A stretch of 64,000 bases of DNA, taken from Galeruca laticollis (Eukaryota > Arthropoda > Insecta > Coleoptera > Chrysomelidae). Shown piece by piece: positions 22,161-33,239 of the stretch. The stretch lies in contig OY998180.1 of NCBI GenBank assembly GCA_963921935.1, positions 86,859,139-86,923,138 on the forward strand. Direction: 5' to 3'. The notes under the pieces were generated by a model. The model saw only the letters and a list, made by a program, of their open reading frames with translations, was not told the origin of the DNA and did not search any database. How positions within the stretch are numbered: the first letter of the stretch is position 1; each line of letters begins with the position of its first letter. Both the position numbers and the translations under genes were made by a program.

Positions 22161-22442
22161 CTACTGTAATTTATTTACCAATTTTTCAGAAATTTCTATG
22201 AATCTATATAATAAAGCATTTTCGCTGTGGAATTCTGGAATCATGTCCAGATATTCCTTTTTCAATTGCGGTACCACTTGATCTATTGGCATTTTGAATA
22301 ATGTATTTAATTCAAATCTAGGTTTTGATAATTCAATATTCATTTTACGGTTACGATATGTTTGTGAGCCAGAATCTAAATCAGAATCGGAGTTGTCAGA
22401 GCTTTCTGAATTAAACAAACAATTATCTCCTCTATACGACAT
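22161..22442 (-). pseudogene. gag: errantivirus Gag, N-terminal part
   Basis: Begins MSYRGDNCLFNSESSDNSD, with Ser/Asp-rich start, then a helical segment. It lies about 220 bp after the primer site, the expected place for gag, and is out of frame with the rest of Gag because of a frameshift near 22150. Confidence 0.7.
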
Positions 22443-22660
22443 AAAGTACTTACATGAAAATTAGGTGTGCTTTCGCCATCTAGTTGTACCTGTACTTGGA
22501 ATTACCAATATTCCCTTGAAATTCCTCTTCGTACGAGCCAACTGTCTTCGAGTTAAGCTACTTAATTCACTTAACCAAGAGTCCCAATAATTCACTTAAG
22601 GTATTTTAATAAATCGTTGATACGAACCGATTGTTATATTCACTAACGCCCGTTTAACAT

Positions 22661-22678
22661 ATCCTACTGACTGCGCCA
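22661..22678 (-). promoter_or_regulatory. errantivirus primer-binding site
   Basis: Minus-strand TGGCGCAGTCAGTAGGAT starts at 22678, immediately after the LTR remnant. It matches the tRNA-Ser-type primer site known from 17.6/297-type errantiviruses, which has GTCGG where this copy has GTCAG. Confidence 0.85.
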
Positions 22679-22709
22679 AATAACTTTTTACACACGGAAA
22701 AATGTTTTT
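22679..22709 (-). repeat. errantivirus 5' LTR remnant
   Basis: About 31 bp identical in plan to the outer edge of the 3' LTR, then unrelated sequence. Confidence 0.8.
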
Positions 22710-22714
22710 TTGGC

Positions 22715-22935
22715 GTAAACCAATACTTTTTTCGCATATTAGATTGGTTGGGCGGAAAAGTAAAATCAATTTTTTATTATCCTGGTGATTCCGCTGGCCA
22801 TGCAGTTGGTACTCCTCTGGCTATCCACCTTCCAGAAAAGTTATTATTTAAGTGGTTGTGAATAAGGGCCGTGTGATGAACTGGTGCACCATAATGTAAA
22901 AACACATTATTTGCCGAATATTAAGTGGAACATTT
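22715..22935 (-). pseudogene. Tc1/mariner (DDE_3-type) transposase fragment
   Basis: Minus-strand translation gives HYGAPVHHTALIHNHLNNNF, then SGRWIARGVPTAWPAESPG. This is the segment between the second and third acidic residues of IS630/Tc1-mariner transposases, usually QDGAP...FPGRWIGR...WPARSPDL. The catalytic Asp of QDGAP and the one after SP are both lost. Small relic between the errantivirus and the plus-strand I-like fragment. Confidence 0.7.
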
Positions 22936-23063
22936 TGAAGTAATAGTGGCAAAAGATGCAGCTGAAAGAACTAGATCGAATTCCATATAAAGCTCTGAGG
23001 TTGGTTTTGGGTGCGTTTAAATCCACACCAACCGAAAATCTCTTAGTTGAATGTATGTAATCT
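22936..23063 (+). pseudogene. I/jockey-type non-LTR RT C-terminus, left part
   Basis: Plus-strand translation reads LKELDRIPYKALRLVLGAFK, then STPTENLLVECM, the conserved post-RT segment of I/jockey-type ORF2 (IQ.KALR..LGA..STPT..L..E). It is interrupted at 23064-23077 by the target site of the LOA-like insertion and continues at 25363. Confidence 0.7.
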
Positions 23064-23077
23064 CCCTTGCCCTTAGA
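23064..23077. repeat. target-site duplication of LOA-like insertion, left
   Basis: CCCTTGCCCTTAGA, identical to 25349-25362. Confidence 0.85.
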
Positions 23078-23178
23078 TTAGATTAGATTTTAACGGAGTT
23101 ACAATGCACTGAAACCTAAGGTTTATTGTGACCCCCTTATCAGAGCTGTTCTCGCTACTACTACAGCTCGCCTTTCAG

Positions 23179-23978
23179 TTACAGGGTTCTAATGAACTCT
23201 CGTATTTGGAACGGCTTCAACGAGGTTATATGGTCACTCTTACAAGTTTCTTCTCCGAACCATTTCTTGCGTTGGCTTGCAATGGCGAGGCATTCCAGAA
23301 TTAGGTGATCCGGAGTTTCATCCTCCTCCCCACAGAATCTACAATCGTCAGTTCCTGCTAGACTTATTCTCATTAGGTGCTTCCTAAGGCGGTAGTTTCC
23401 TGTAAGAAAGCCCGTGAGGAGATTTAGCTTATTTTTCCTGAGGTCCAAATATTTTTTGGATCTAGCGGTGTCAAAGTTCCGCAGGAACTTTTTGGAATGT
23501 TCCAACCCGGAAAGGCATCGCCAGAGTGCTTCTCTTTCGGTTTCCTCCTTCTTCGGAAACCATTTCTTATAGGAGCATTTTCCTACACCACAGAAAGGCT
23601 CCGGGCCAATAAAGGGTGTTTGTGCTCCTTTCCTGGCAAGTGTATTGGCCTCTTCAATTCCTGTGATTCCCGAGTGGCCAGGAACCCAGACTAAAGAGGC
23701 CCTGTTATTCTTGCCTAATTCATCAAGTTTTCTTTGGCACTCCTATGCCAACTTTTAGTCAATGACATGGGAGCTCAAGGCTCAGAATGGATCAATATGT
23801 CACATATCTGATAGTTTCTTTCTAGGTTCTAGGTTCATCTTTCAATCGCGAGTATTTCTATCTGAAACACGGTCGGGAAGGAGACTAACTATAATGAGTA
23901 TATAGTGCCAGGCCCAAATACTCCAGCGCCTGCTCCAGTGGTGGTTTTTGAACCATCCGTATACCATCTAATGGTGTT
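23179..23978 (-). pseudogene. LOA-like RNase H and C-terminal zinc motif
   Basis: Translation after the RT stop starts RWYTDGSKTTTGAGAGVF, the RNase H first strand with catalytic Asp. It is broken by stops; further down come WVPGHSGITGIEEANTLA (the H..GI.GNE.AD motif, here with substitutions) and then the open piece 23505-23179. That piece contains CRFCGEEDETPDHLILEC, the Cys-x2-Cys...His...Cys motif that follows RNase H in this group. Several stops and frameshifts; inactive. Confidence 0.8.
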
Positions 23979-25205
23979 TTATTTGACAGTTTGATTGGTG
24001 TATTCCCTTTCCCAGTTTCTCCTCGTATTTAGCATCCTGGTGAAATTCTTTTCGATACTCACTTTCTTGATCATTTCGTCACTGGGAAGATTCACTGATG
24101 AGATGTATTTTGTTAGAGAGGACCAGGCTCCCTGATTTTTAATACTCTCATTGCCTGAACCTTCCTTAGATATTCTGAGAATTGCCTCTTGTGCAGATCT
24201 TTCTATCACCAGATGTAGAGGCGTGAGATCTGTAGTGATCTCAAGTGCCCTAGTTGAACACATTCTCATAGCTCCAGTGATGCACACACAGGCAAGCCTT
24301 TGAACTGTGTCGAGGGTCTTCCTCGTGCTGTACTGACTTGCTTTTGTATGCCAAACTATTGCCCCATACGTAACTGCTGGTCTGACAATCATGGCGTACA
24401 TCCATCGCAGTATTTTTGGGTTACAACCACACCTCTTACCAGCTAGATTTCTGCACGCCATGAAAGCTCTTATTGCTTTACTAGCAGTTATTTCAACATG
24501 CTTATTCCACAGAAACTTACTGTCTATGGTTATCCCTAGATATTTAACTTCTGATTTCCATTCTATGATTTGACCGTTTAAGGATATGGGTTTCATGGCT
24601 GGAAGTGTTATTTTTCGGGTAAATGGAATTACCATGATTTTGTTTGGGTTAACGTTTAGCCCCACTAACAGGCACCAGTGCTCAATGATTCTGAGGCCCT
24701 TTTGTAATAAATCACACAAGGTGCTCTTGAATTTGCCTCTGACTATTAGAACTATGTCATCAGCATAGCCCATACATTCGAAGCCAAGCGCCGTTAGCCT
24801 GTCGAGCAACTCATCTACTACGAGGCTCCATAAAAAGGGAGATATCACTCTCCCTTGAGGTGTCCCCCGAGTGGCTTTAACTGAGGTGCTTTGATTCCCC
24901 ACCTGTGGCTCAGCTATCCTCGTCGTCAACAACTCATACCTCAATTTTACAATGGTTTCATTTACTCCTCGCGTTTTTAGTGCTTCTTTGATAGACACAT
25001 GAGTTGTGTTATCAAAGGCCCCAGATATATTCAGAAATGCGCACATTGCGATTTCTTTGTTGTTCAGAGTTCTCTGGATCACTTCGGTCTGCTGATACAG
25101 AGCCGTTCCAGTTGAATGACCCGCTCTGTAGGCATGCTGACATTTATGAAGTGGTATATTCTCCAGATTCTCTGTTCTTATGTAGTTATCCACTACTTTC
25201 TCCAT
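23979..25205 (-). pseudogene. LOA-like reverse transcriptase
   Basis: 408 residues open. RT motifs in order: QHAYRAGHSTGTAL, AMCAFLNISGAFDNT (catalytic Asp position changed: usually FLDI.GAFDN, here FLNI), RGTPQGRVISPFLWSLVVDELL, GYADDIVLIV (YADD intact), VKYLGITID, then the thumb IVRPAVTYGAIVWH. Upstream, GFIPKIGKKDGTDSRSFRP-like sequence continues to about 25340 in a broken frame. The Asp-to-Asn change in the first catalytic motif would inactivate the enzyme. Confidence 0.88.
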
Positions 25206-25348
25206 CGTTTTAAGTAGGAACGATGTTAGACAGATGGGTCGAAAAGATCGGGAATCAGTCCCATCTTTTTTCCCTATTTTTGGTATGAATCCTTGCCCTT
25301 CTCCATTTTCTAGGTATTAGACCCACTGCTAGACTGCTTCTTATAATC

Positions 25349-25362
25349 CCCTTGCCCTTAGA
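25349..25362. repeat. target-site duplication of LOA-like insertion, right
   Basis: CCCTTGCCCTTAGA, identical to 23064-23077. Confidence 0.85.
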
Positions 25363-26390
25363 CGACTTTTTTAGCTGAAATGTTTATCCTCAAATGTCCA
25401 GCTAAAAATCAGATTAAATTACTTCAAAAAATATCTGTACATCTCCACATATAATTTAGTGGATAATTGATGGCACAATAATAATTTTCCAACATTAGCT
25501 GTAGCATATCACAATGTCTCTTCATATTCAGAAATTACATTCTACCATTTAATACCTCATATTCCCGAGCCATCGTTCGCTGTCCTAATTTTGATGGTAA
25601 TAACTCTATCGCTCTTCACGAACTGGTTGACAAGTTTGAAAAACCATGCAGGATAATCACAGTTGCTTCAAAGTCAAAGTTAGGAGTTGGTTGTGCGGTA
25701 TACAGGACTATTAAGAATATCTAATGTTCAAGTTAAACCAGCATTGTTCCATATATTCCCCAGAACTGTTTGCAATATACCAAGTCAGCGTTATCTGCTT
25801 TAGAAAACTCACAATCAGCTTTACAAGAATGGTCTTACTGTTAGAATTTTAGAAAATCAATTGATATAGAAAAAATATTTCTGTTCATTTCATTTGGTAT
25901 TGTTGGTAACATTGAAGCAGATTATTTTGCTAAGAAAGCGATCTTGAAAGGTTCAGAAATCAATTGCCTAGCAATAAGTGATTCAACAGCAACAGACAAT
26001 GTTTAAGACAAAATTGGAATATCGAATGGTATGCTTTCTGTAATCGAAGCAATAATCTTTATACCAAAATCCACCTAGTCTTACCAATTGAGCCTTTTAC
26101 TGCAAGAAGTTATCCCATATTAATCCCATTTTAATCACGCCACCGGCAAAGCGTGCCTCCATAGATTCAAACTAAGTGTAACGGAATTTTGTGATTGCGA
26201 TGGTAACTTTGATGATACCAATCATTGGATATTAGGCTGATTACATAATGATGATGCAATTAAGTATTTGACGAATTCTCTCGTGAAAGAATGAATACCG
26301 CTTCGTCATAAACAAGCTTCCATTCTATATATTTCTCGGAGAAATCCTATGCTAAACCAAATAATATGGGAGTAGAATAGTAGAACAAAT
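25363..26390 (+). pseudogene. I/jockey-type non-LTR ORF2 remnant, right part with RNase H
   Basis: Resumes the fragment broken at 23063: LRRLF.AEMFILKCPAKNQIKLLQKIS. An eroded RNase H follows (ASKSKLGVGCAVY, with its Asp lost, later FGIVGNIEADYFAKKA), then a Cys-His tail (HATGKACLHRFKLSVTEFCDCDG, then DDTNHWIL) typical of I-type C-termini. Many stops and frameshifts; an old host copy into which the younger LOA-like element jumped. Confidence 0.7.
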
Positions 26391-27123
26391 TTGTGGCTGA
26401 ATGGATTAAGAAATGCAAAGCCATTGAACATAACAAAAATTTCTAATACCTAATACCCAAATCATATCTGTTTGTTCTGTTCTGTTTCCCAACACAGATA
26501 TCACTTAAACAGTTAATAATATAACAACTGTCATTCATTCATAGCCTACCTGAAGTTTTGCTTGATCATTATAAACGTTTTCTATACAATAGTGTAATGG
26601 AAATATTGTTGATATCACATTATTCTAGGTTACTACAACAATTATCGGCAGTTTTTGTGGAATATTGTTTTAGTTATTTATTGAATCAAAATAATATTGC
26701 CACAATATTAACTAATATTAAATTATTTCTAGCTTCACAAATTGAAATAATTGATAAAATTTGAAGAAAATAGAAGAATGAAAATGAAGAAAATAAAAAA
26801 AGGAAAATGGAGAATTTTCGAAAAATAATGAATAGGGATCGCTTCACAAAAATGAAAGGACATACCACATCAAATTTAAAAACCAAAAATATAGGTGGAA
26901 CCATTCAAAAAAATTAAGCAAACCAGAAGATTACTTTTTACCTCACCCTGTACACATGTGTTCGTCGATGATTTCTGTAACAATTAGTTTGAAAACTAGA
27001 CAATATTCGTCTACTTACTACGCAAAATAATGGTCACATCTTTTTAAATACCCTATATAATTTGATAAAACTGCATATTGTAAGAACGAGGATTATGGGA
27101 GAAATCTAAATATGAGGAAATAT
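26391..27123. other. no recognisable gene
   Basis: AT-rich, with short ORFs on both strands (26558-26764, 26686-26904) lacking any domain. CACCCTGTACA at about 26944 is a transposon-end-like motif. Confidence 0.4.
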
Positions 27124-28686
27124 ACAGTGCGTCACATTTAACAAAAAGTATGTTGGCTTTGACACGCAGTTATGTGCTAACCTGTAGATATTAGTCTAGT
27201 CGACAAGTTGAACATGGTACAAAATAGAGATACTGCTCTTGAAATTATGTGCAATAGCTCATTGGATTCGAAATGACGCCTAGAAAAATGTGCTAAAAGC
27301 GTGTATTAGCACATAAAAAATTGCAAAAGTTATAAACAATTAAACATGAAAAAAAAATGGCATTTCGTTTTTTGCCAATATTTCATAAACTATTAATATT
27401 TAAGAAATTTCAAAAAAATATTCTGAAAGAGGAGGAAATTAACAATAAAAAACTCCTAACTCCTGAAACTCTATCTCCATTATTTATAATTTTAATTTAA
27501 CGCTGAAAATAGGTCTGCGCGCGACATTTTTAGATTGCGAGTGCGGCGTCAAAAGCGAGTACGGTACATTAATTAATTTATTTAAGGTATTGAATATTTT
27601 TTTTAATTATGGTGTATTCTGAACACTATAAATCATTTATTCCCGTTGGAAATTTTACTTAAAGTTAATTTTTCAACAAGTTAAACAATTGTTAACTAAC
27701 AAAATTTTCTTGAACTTCAGTCTTAATTGTAAGTGAAAAAAAATGTTTAATGAATAGTTGTAAGAAAATTTCGCTTCGTAGAGCATTTCTTATCCACATA
27801 CTTAACAAGATCGTGCCATAAAAGTTGAAAAAATATTTATACTTTGTTTATAATAGTTAACAACAATAACAACATTACTCGGATTTTTCAGTTTTTGTTC
27901 AAATGAAAAAAATGATTATAAACAAAGTATAAATATTTTTTTAACTTTTATGGCACGATCTTGTTAAGTATGTGGGTAAGAAAGGCTCTACGGAGCGAGA
28001 ATTTTTTACAACTATTATTTAAACATTTTTTTCACTTACAATTAAGACTGAAGTTCAAGAAAATTTTATTAGTTAACAAATGTTTAGCTTGTTGAAAAAT
28101 TAACTTTGAGTAAAATTTCCAACGGGAATAAATTATTTATAGTGTTCAGAATACACCACAACGTTTTCAAATTAAAAAAATATATTCGATACCTTAAATA
28201 AAGCCGTACTCGCTTTTGCCGCAATCTAAAAATGTCGCGCGCAGACCTATTTTCAGCGTTAAATTAAAATTATAAATAATGGAGATAAAGTTCCGGGAGT
28301 TAGGAGTTCTTTATTGGAAATTTCCTTCTCTTTCAGAATCTTTTTTTGAAATTTCTCAAATATCAATAGTTTATGAAATATTGGCAAAAAAAGAAAAGCC
28401 ATTTTTTTTCATCTTTAATTGTTTATAACTTTTGCAATTTTTATATGCTAATACACGCTTTTAGTACATTTTTCTAGGCGTCATTCCGAATCCAATGAGC
28501 TATCGCACATAATTTTAAGAGTAGTATCTCTATTTTGTACCATTTTCAACTTGTCGACTAGACTATATTGGCATATTCTCCAGATAAGGAGCATGTCGTT
28601 GCCTACAATTTTTGTTTACAATTCTTTTGGATAATTTCCATAATAACGGAGTTATCGACCATTGTCACATTAAATACTAACCCTGT
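27124..28686. mobile_element. giant fold-back element, about 660-bp inverted arms
   Basis: The left arm (about 27188-27854) and right arm (about 27915-28570) are inverted copies with scattered differences around a 60-bp centre. Shared landmarks: TAGTCTAGTCGACAAGTTGA / TCAACTTGTCGACTAGACTA, GGTCTGCGCGCGACATTTTT and its complement, GCGAGTACGG/CCGTACTCGC. Outside the arms TACAGTG at the left and CCCTGTA at the right may be terminal repeats. No ORF of note. The family is unknown; it behaves like a snap-back DNA transposon derivative. The GC-rich core in both arms stands out from the AT-rich surroundings. Confidence 0.8.
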
Positions 28687-31382
28687 ATAATGTGAAATCG
28701 TACAGACTTAGATGACTATTTATATTATGAATTTATTTTTTTATTTGAACTTCAAAAAACACCTGATTCATTAATAATTAAAAAACTACCTTGAATATAG
28801 TTGTTAGAAAAGAAAGAAAACGAAAAATTCAGAAATATTTACCAACCAACTTATTACTGTCCTTTTCTCACATGTATTTGGCTAGCGCATCGTATAAATT
28901 CACTCTCATCATTTTTACCAGAAGCGCCAAAAAAAGCATAACTTGAAAATTAACTTTGCACCTAAATTCAAAGGTCCACAAAGGGAATCATAGATTTTGA
29001 AAGATTACTTTTCTCTTCCAAAAGATTGATTCATAATATTTAGCATCTACGCAGTTTATACTTTATTTTCAATTATACTAACCACTTCAGTGAAGTCTAA
29101 AATGACTGAGCTATTCCAAGTGATTGGGAGATAATTGCTTTTTTTATAAGGAAACAAGACAGTATGAAGACATAAGAAAAGAAGTTGAGTGGAAGCGAAG
29201 CTTACGACAATAGCAGACTATAATTATGTCAGTAAAGAAATAAGGATTTTTTTTCATAAGGTTACAATGGACATCGCAGAATCCAGATACTAATACGGTA
29301 CTACAAATATAAGGGAGGAACACTTATAGAATATCAACATTTAAGATTGGAAACATATGTCGGTAGCTTATTGATTGATAGTATATAACAAAAATCAAAA
29401 GAACAAAGGAAGTAGAGTATTCAACAGCAGAGGCATTATGAAATAATGTGACTGAGAAATAACAACTAGGCTGGAATATTGAAAACAGCTGGGTGGAAGC
29501 CAAAATATAAGATGTACCTCATAACATAACTGAAACTAACATAATTTTCAAATACGAGATTACAAAATTCAAACACTTTTTGAAACCGATTTCTGCCATT
29601 CCTTATATTTGGCTAAGAAAATTTCCTGTTTTCTATTCAATTTATTTGTTTGTTATGTTCATGTCCAACTTCTGGACGGCATCTGAAACAATAAAATAGT
29701 AATTTTTTTGCGAGTAAGTAATTTCTATTCTACTGTGATTTTTGTGTATGTATGTATAACAATTAAAAATGTAATCTCAAAAACTGAAACTTAAAAGATG
29801 AAATTAAACAAACATGTAATGCCAAAGAAGAGTCTTGTAGGAGACAAGTAAAAAGCGGAATATTCCAAACAAAATAGTGGTTTTAAGTTATTTGTTTCTT
29901 GTACATCCCAATTAATAAAATGAATAGAGGTAACTATAGGCAATTTGATTAAGGATTAAGGTCCTAGCATACATCTCGGTAACATAATTACGTGAAACTG
30001 CCTGAGAAAATAAAATTTTGTTGTACCTTCAACAACGAGGTCAATTTCTACTCAGTTACAAGCATTCTTCTGCTATTGGGAGTTATACTATGATTTATAT
30101 GATAAAAGGAAAAATTACAATTGAAAACATTTATGCATTAATTTTGTTGGAAATATTCAGGAAATCAACAATTATTTGAATATTTTCATGCACTAAAATA
30201 TAAAAAGTACCACATAAATACTCCAACATTTCGAGGCAGTTTCATTTTGATTTGGATATAATATTGAATGTTCAGCTTACAAAAAACTCATAGCATTCTT
30301 TGTTCAGCAAAGCTGACTCAACTTCTTCAAACTTTGCCTCATCATTTATTGGAAGTTTTAGCATCAACTCGACACTTTTCTAAAAAATGCATTGATAAAT
30401 CTACAGTCAATAAAACGTACCTGTTTTGATGTGTGGGGTCGAATGTATTAGTTCAACCCGTAGCATAGGACACAGCGTAGAAACCATTAACAATAACCTA
30501 TATAAGATGGTCGAACCGTCATTTTTCACTGGTCGTTATCGTCAACTGTCAACTGCAACTACTGATGTGTGCCCATGGAACAGAAAGAGCGATTGAACAA
30601 AAATCGATAATCATAGAATATTTTTAGTTCTAGTTGATTCGAATATTCTAAGAATAATAATCTGAGGATATTCCAACTGGACTTAGAATGAATATTCGAT
30701 TTAGGTATACCGACAGATATTCTAGATATCTTCAGAATAATCTTATAATATTTGGATATATATCTTCCAAATCGAAAACTGTCGGATCATGCCATGGATA
30801 TCTGGTGCTATCTGGGTATATGGGGCAAAATGGTTATTTGGTAATGTACATACAAAACATTGACGATATATTATTGTTAAAGGCCACTTACTTTTAGGAA
30901 GTTTGAAACCTAAAATGTAGGAGACCTATTTATCGGTAAGAATACCAATCATATGTATTTAGTATGTTTTCCAACTTCTTCCATTTAACCCTTTGCAGCA
31001 TAGTGGTTATATGGTGGTGACCAGGAACTGGGCACTTAGATCGGCGAAATAAAATACGTTTTCTAACGTCATCTATATTCACAGCTGGAAACTAAAAGTT
31101 TACTTCAATCTGGGATTTTTATTTCTTATTGTTGGCCAATATGGAACGAAGCAGGTTGCAATCACGCACCAACAAGGAAACAAGCAAATATATTATAAAC
31201 AACGTCCACCTTGCAGTGGTGTATGATAGTTTTTTCATATAAACCTAATTCAAAGATTATTTACTCATCTAATTGTGTTTTCAGATTGTGCTAAGAGCTT
31301 AATATGAATGGAACAGTTAATCATTTTTATAGATCAGTTATCAGTATAATATTTGTCTAGTCATAAAAGTAAGTGGTTGTAA
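28687..31382. other. no recognisable gene
   Basis: Nothing recognised on either strand. A TATA-like CCTATATAAG occurs at about 30498 ahead of a moderately GC-rich stretch. The ORF at 30688-30897 is rich in Tyr/Ile with no domain and lies in repetitive GATATTCTAGATATC-type sequence. Confidence 0.4.
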
Positions 31383-31998
31383 TTTCAGATATTACATTTC
31401 TGACAGCAATCTCCTTATTGTTAATAGATTGTGTGATTTTCTCAACAAGGTTATGTAATGCTAAATCTGTTAATTTGCCTGTTTGATAAGCGTACTGGTG
31501 GATGCTCAGGGGGAAGCTGTATAAAGCTACCTGCCTGATATGGCAGTCCAGTACTCTTTCAAGTCCTTTAAGCAGGGAAGATGTTAGGCTAATTGTTCTG
31601 ACCGATTTAGGGTGTGGGTCTGTGCGGCCCACTTTCGGTATATATACTACCCTAGCCGCCAACCAACTGGGTGGTATATAATTCCACGCCAGACTAACTC
31701 TATACAATTTAATGAGAATGCGTATAAGTCATTCCAGTCCGATTTGTAGCAGAGCGGGAAAGATGCCATCTTCACTGGGAGATTTGGAGGCCTGAAATGA
31801 TTTTACTGCCCATTCAATCGCCAGGGCTGTGATAACGTTATTGGCGACCTCCCAATCATTCTTTTTGGGCCGCCTTGCGCCCTTAAAGTGCGGAGGTCGG
31901 TTGTTATCCAGAGTTAAACTTCCGGGAAAGTGGTTTCTAATCAAAAGCTCTAACGTTTCTTTTCTAGAGGTCGTAAAAGTGCCATCTGGTCGTTTCAT
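31357..31998 (-). pseudogene. LOA-like ORF2, reverse transcriptase N-terminal part
   Basis: Two open pieces in different frames. 31998-31729 holds the pre-RT linker (RPDGTFTTSRKETLELLI, AIEWAVKSFQASKSPSEDGIFPALL, the KAPGPDGI-like RT motif). 31707-31357 holds WLAARVVYIPKVGRTDPH, PKSVRTISLTSSLLKGLERV and HQYAYQTGKLTDLALHNLV. The catalytic first Asp block is degenerate and YADD is absent because of 3' truncation near 31383. Residues encoded by 31357-31382 are probably outside the element. Confidence 0.85.
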
Positions 31999-32143
31999 CG
32001 ACCCTATCTCGGCAATGGGCTCTTTAGAGACAATCTTGTGTATTCTAGTACTGCGAGGTATGTCGGATATACTCTCACAGAACTTCTTCCAAGACTCCCA
32101 TTTCGCCTTTCTAATTTCTTTGTTATAAGTTGTTAGAGCAGTT

Positions 32144-33150
32144 CTATACTGACTCTTTAGATCGATTGAATAGTCGTTGAACTTCTTTTCTTCGCTTATC
32201 TAGGCTTTTGTTCCACCAAGTAGAGTTGCGATTGTCTCTTTTTGTCTTGAGTGGACAGTTTTCATGATAGGAGGAGATCACTGCTTCCCGAAGCTTGTCT
32301 GCCGCAGTTTCTATCCCATCACAACTGTTTAATGTATGGAAGCCTTCCTCAATGTACCGTTGGAGGGAATTTCTGTATCCACTCCAGTCAGTAGCTTTTG
32401 AGTCACGATATTCCACTACTGGCCGTGGACCTATTTCAATGTTGAATTGAATGTGCCTGTGATCTGAACATGAAGGCTCAGTAGATACTGCCCAATGCCG
32501 TATCTTATTGCTCAAAACGTTTGAGCTGATTGTTAAACCTAACACCTCTGATCTATTTCTAGTTACAAAAGTTGGTTCATAGCCCTTATTAATAACAGAT
32601 AGCCCTTCCCCTAGTATATAATCAAAAAGTAACTCACCTCTATGATTTATATCCGTGCTGCCCCACGATGTATGGTGTGAATTAGCGTCACAGCCCATGA
32701 CTAACTGGAGTCTGTTCTTCTTGCTATAGTCGATTAACCGACGTATAGCGAGGAGAGGTACAGTATCCGTGTCTCCTGGGAAGTATGCTGAGCAGGCGAC
32801 TATGTTAGTCATACCATTCTTCTCCGGTAGGGACACTTGGATGGCTACTACATCAGGAGTGCAAAAGCCTGTAAGCAAAAAATAATTAATATTCTTCCTA
32901 ATGAGGAGACAAGCCCTGGGTTTCACCCCTGGACAGACTACTACCTCACCAGGAATATTGCTGAGACCAGTTACTCGGTCTGTGTTTCCTGTCCATGGTT
33001 CTTGCAGGAAGGCAAGGTCGATTGATCCGTCCTTGAACCTTTTACCAAGAATGTATGAAGCAGCCTTGGCATGCTGTAAGTTTGCCTGTAAACAGTTGAA
33101 AGTGGCGAATACAGGTAGCCGCAGGCAAACTTGTGTCCCATCAGATCCCT
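32144..33150 (-). pseudogene. LOA-like ORF2, apurinic-type endonuclease domain
   Basis: The N-terminal part, in a different frame, contains LQANLQHAKAASYIL and LAFLQEPW (the EN motif with catalytic Glu). The open piece 32926-32144 has ACSAYFPGD, VMGCDANSHHTSWGSTD (DxN motif), FVTRNRSEVLGLTISSN, and SCSDHRHIQFNIE (SDH motif). The normally conserved Asp of LDLT is Gly here (LGLT). A frameshift near 32950 and the Asp-to-Gly change make it inactive. The domain normally nicks target DNA to prime insertion. Confidence 0.88.
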
Positions 33151-33239
33151 AGGGAAGATTACACGGTGGGTCAATTGAGACGCCACCATCTGATCCTCCA
33201 AGGGGTGAGTCTGTAGTTGGTGCCATTGACGAGGCTTGG

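Larger units (their letters stand above)
15911..22709 (-). mobile_element. decayed endogenous errantivirus (Ty3/gypsy with env)
   Basis: Minus-strand order: LTR remnant, tRNA-Ser-type primer site, gag, protease, RT, RNase H, integrase, env, LTR. An env with furin-like site and fusion-peptide-like start, together with the primer site, is diagnostic of insect errantiviruses (gypsy/17.6/297/ZAM group). Both outer ends share AATAACTTTTTACACACGG. The 5' LTR is cut to about 31 bp, where mariner-type sequence begins. Several frameshifts and in-frame stops break gag, the pol subdomains and env, so the copy is not functional. Confidence 0.9.
23078..25348 (-). mobile_element. 5'-truncated LOA/R1-group non-LTR retrotransposon
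   Basis: Minus-strand element with exact 14-bp target duplications. It carries ORF2 from just before the RT fingers, through RNase H, to a Cys-rich C-terminus. The 3' end is a short tail of repeated AATCT units (minus strand). The 5' end is cut, which is typical of target-primed reverse transcription. Clade assignment rests on an RNase H-bearing ORF2 and the ITGAMR...TDLTPLHLVIE segment. Confidence 0.85.

Noticed and set aside
24391..25213. Plus-strand ORFs over the LOA-like RT
   Set aside because: Antisense of clear RT motifs (YADD, GTPQG).
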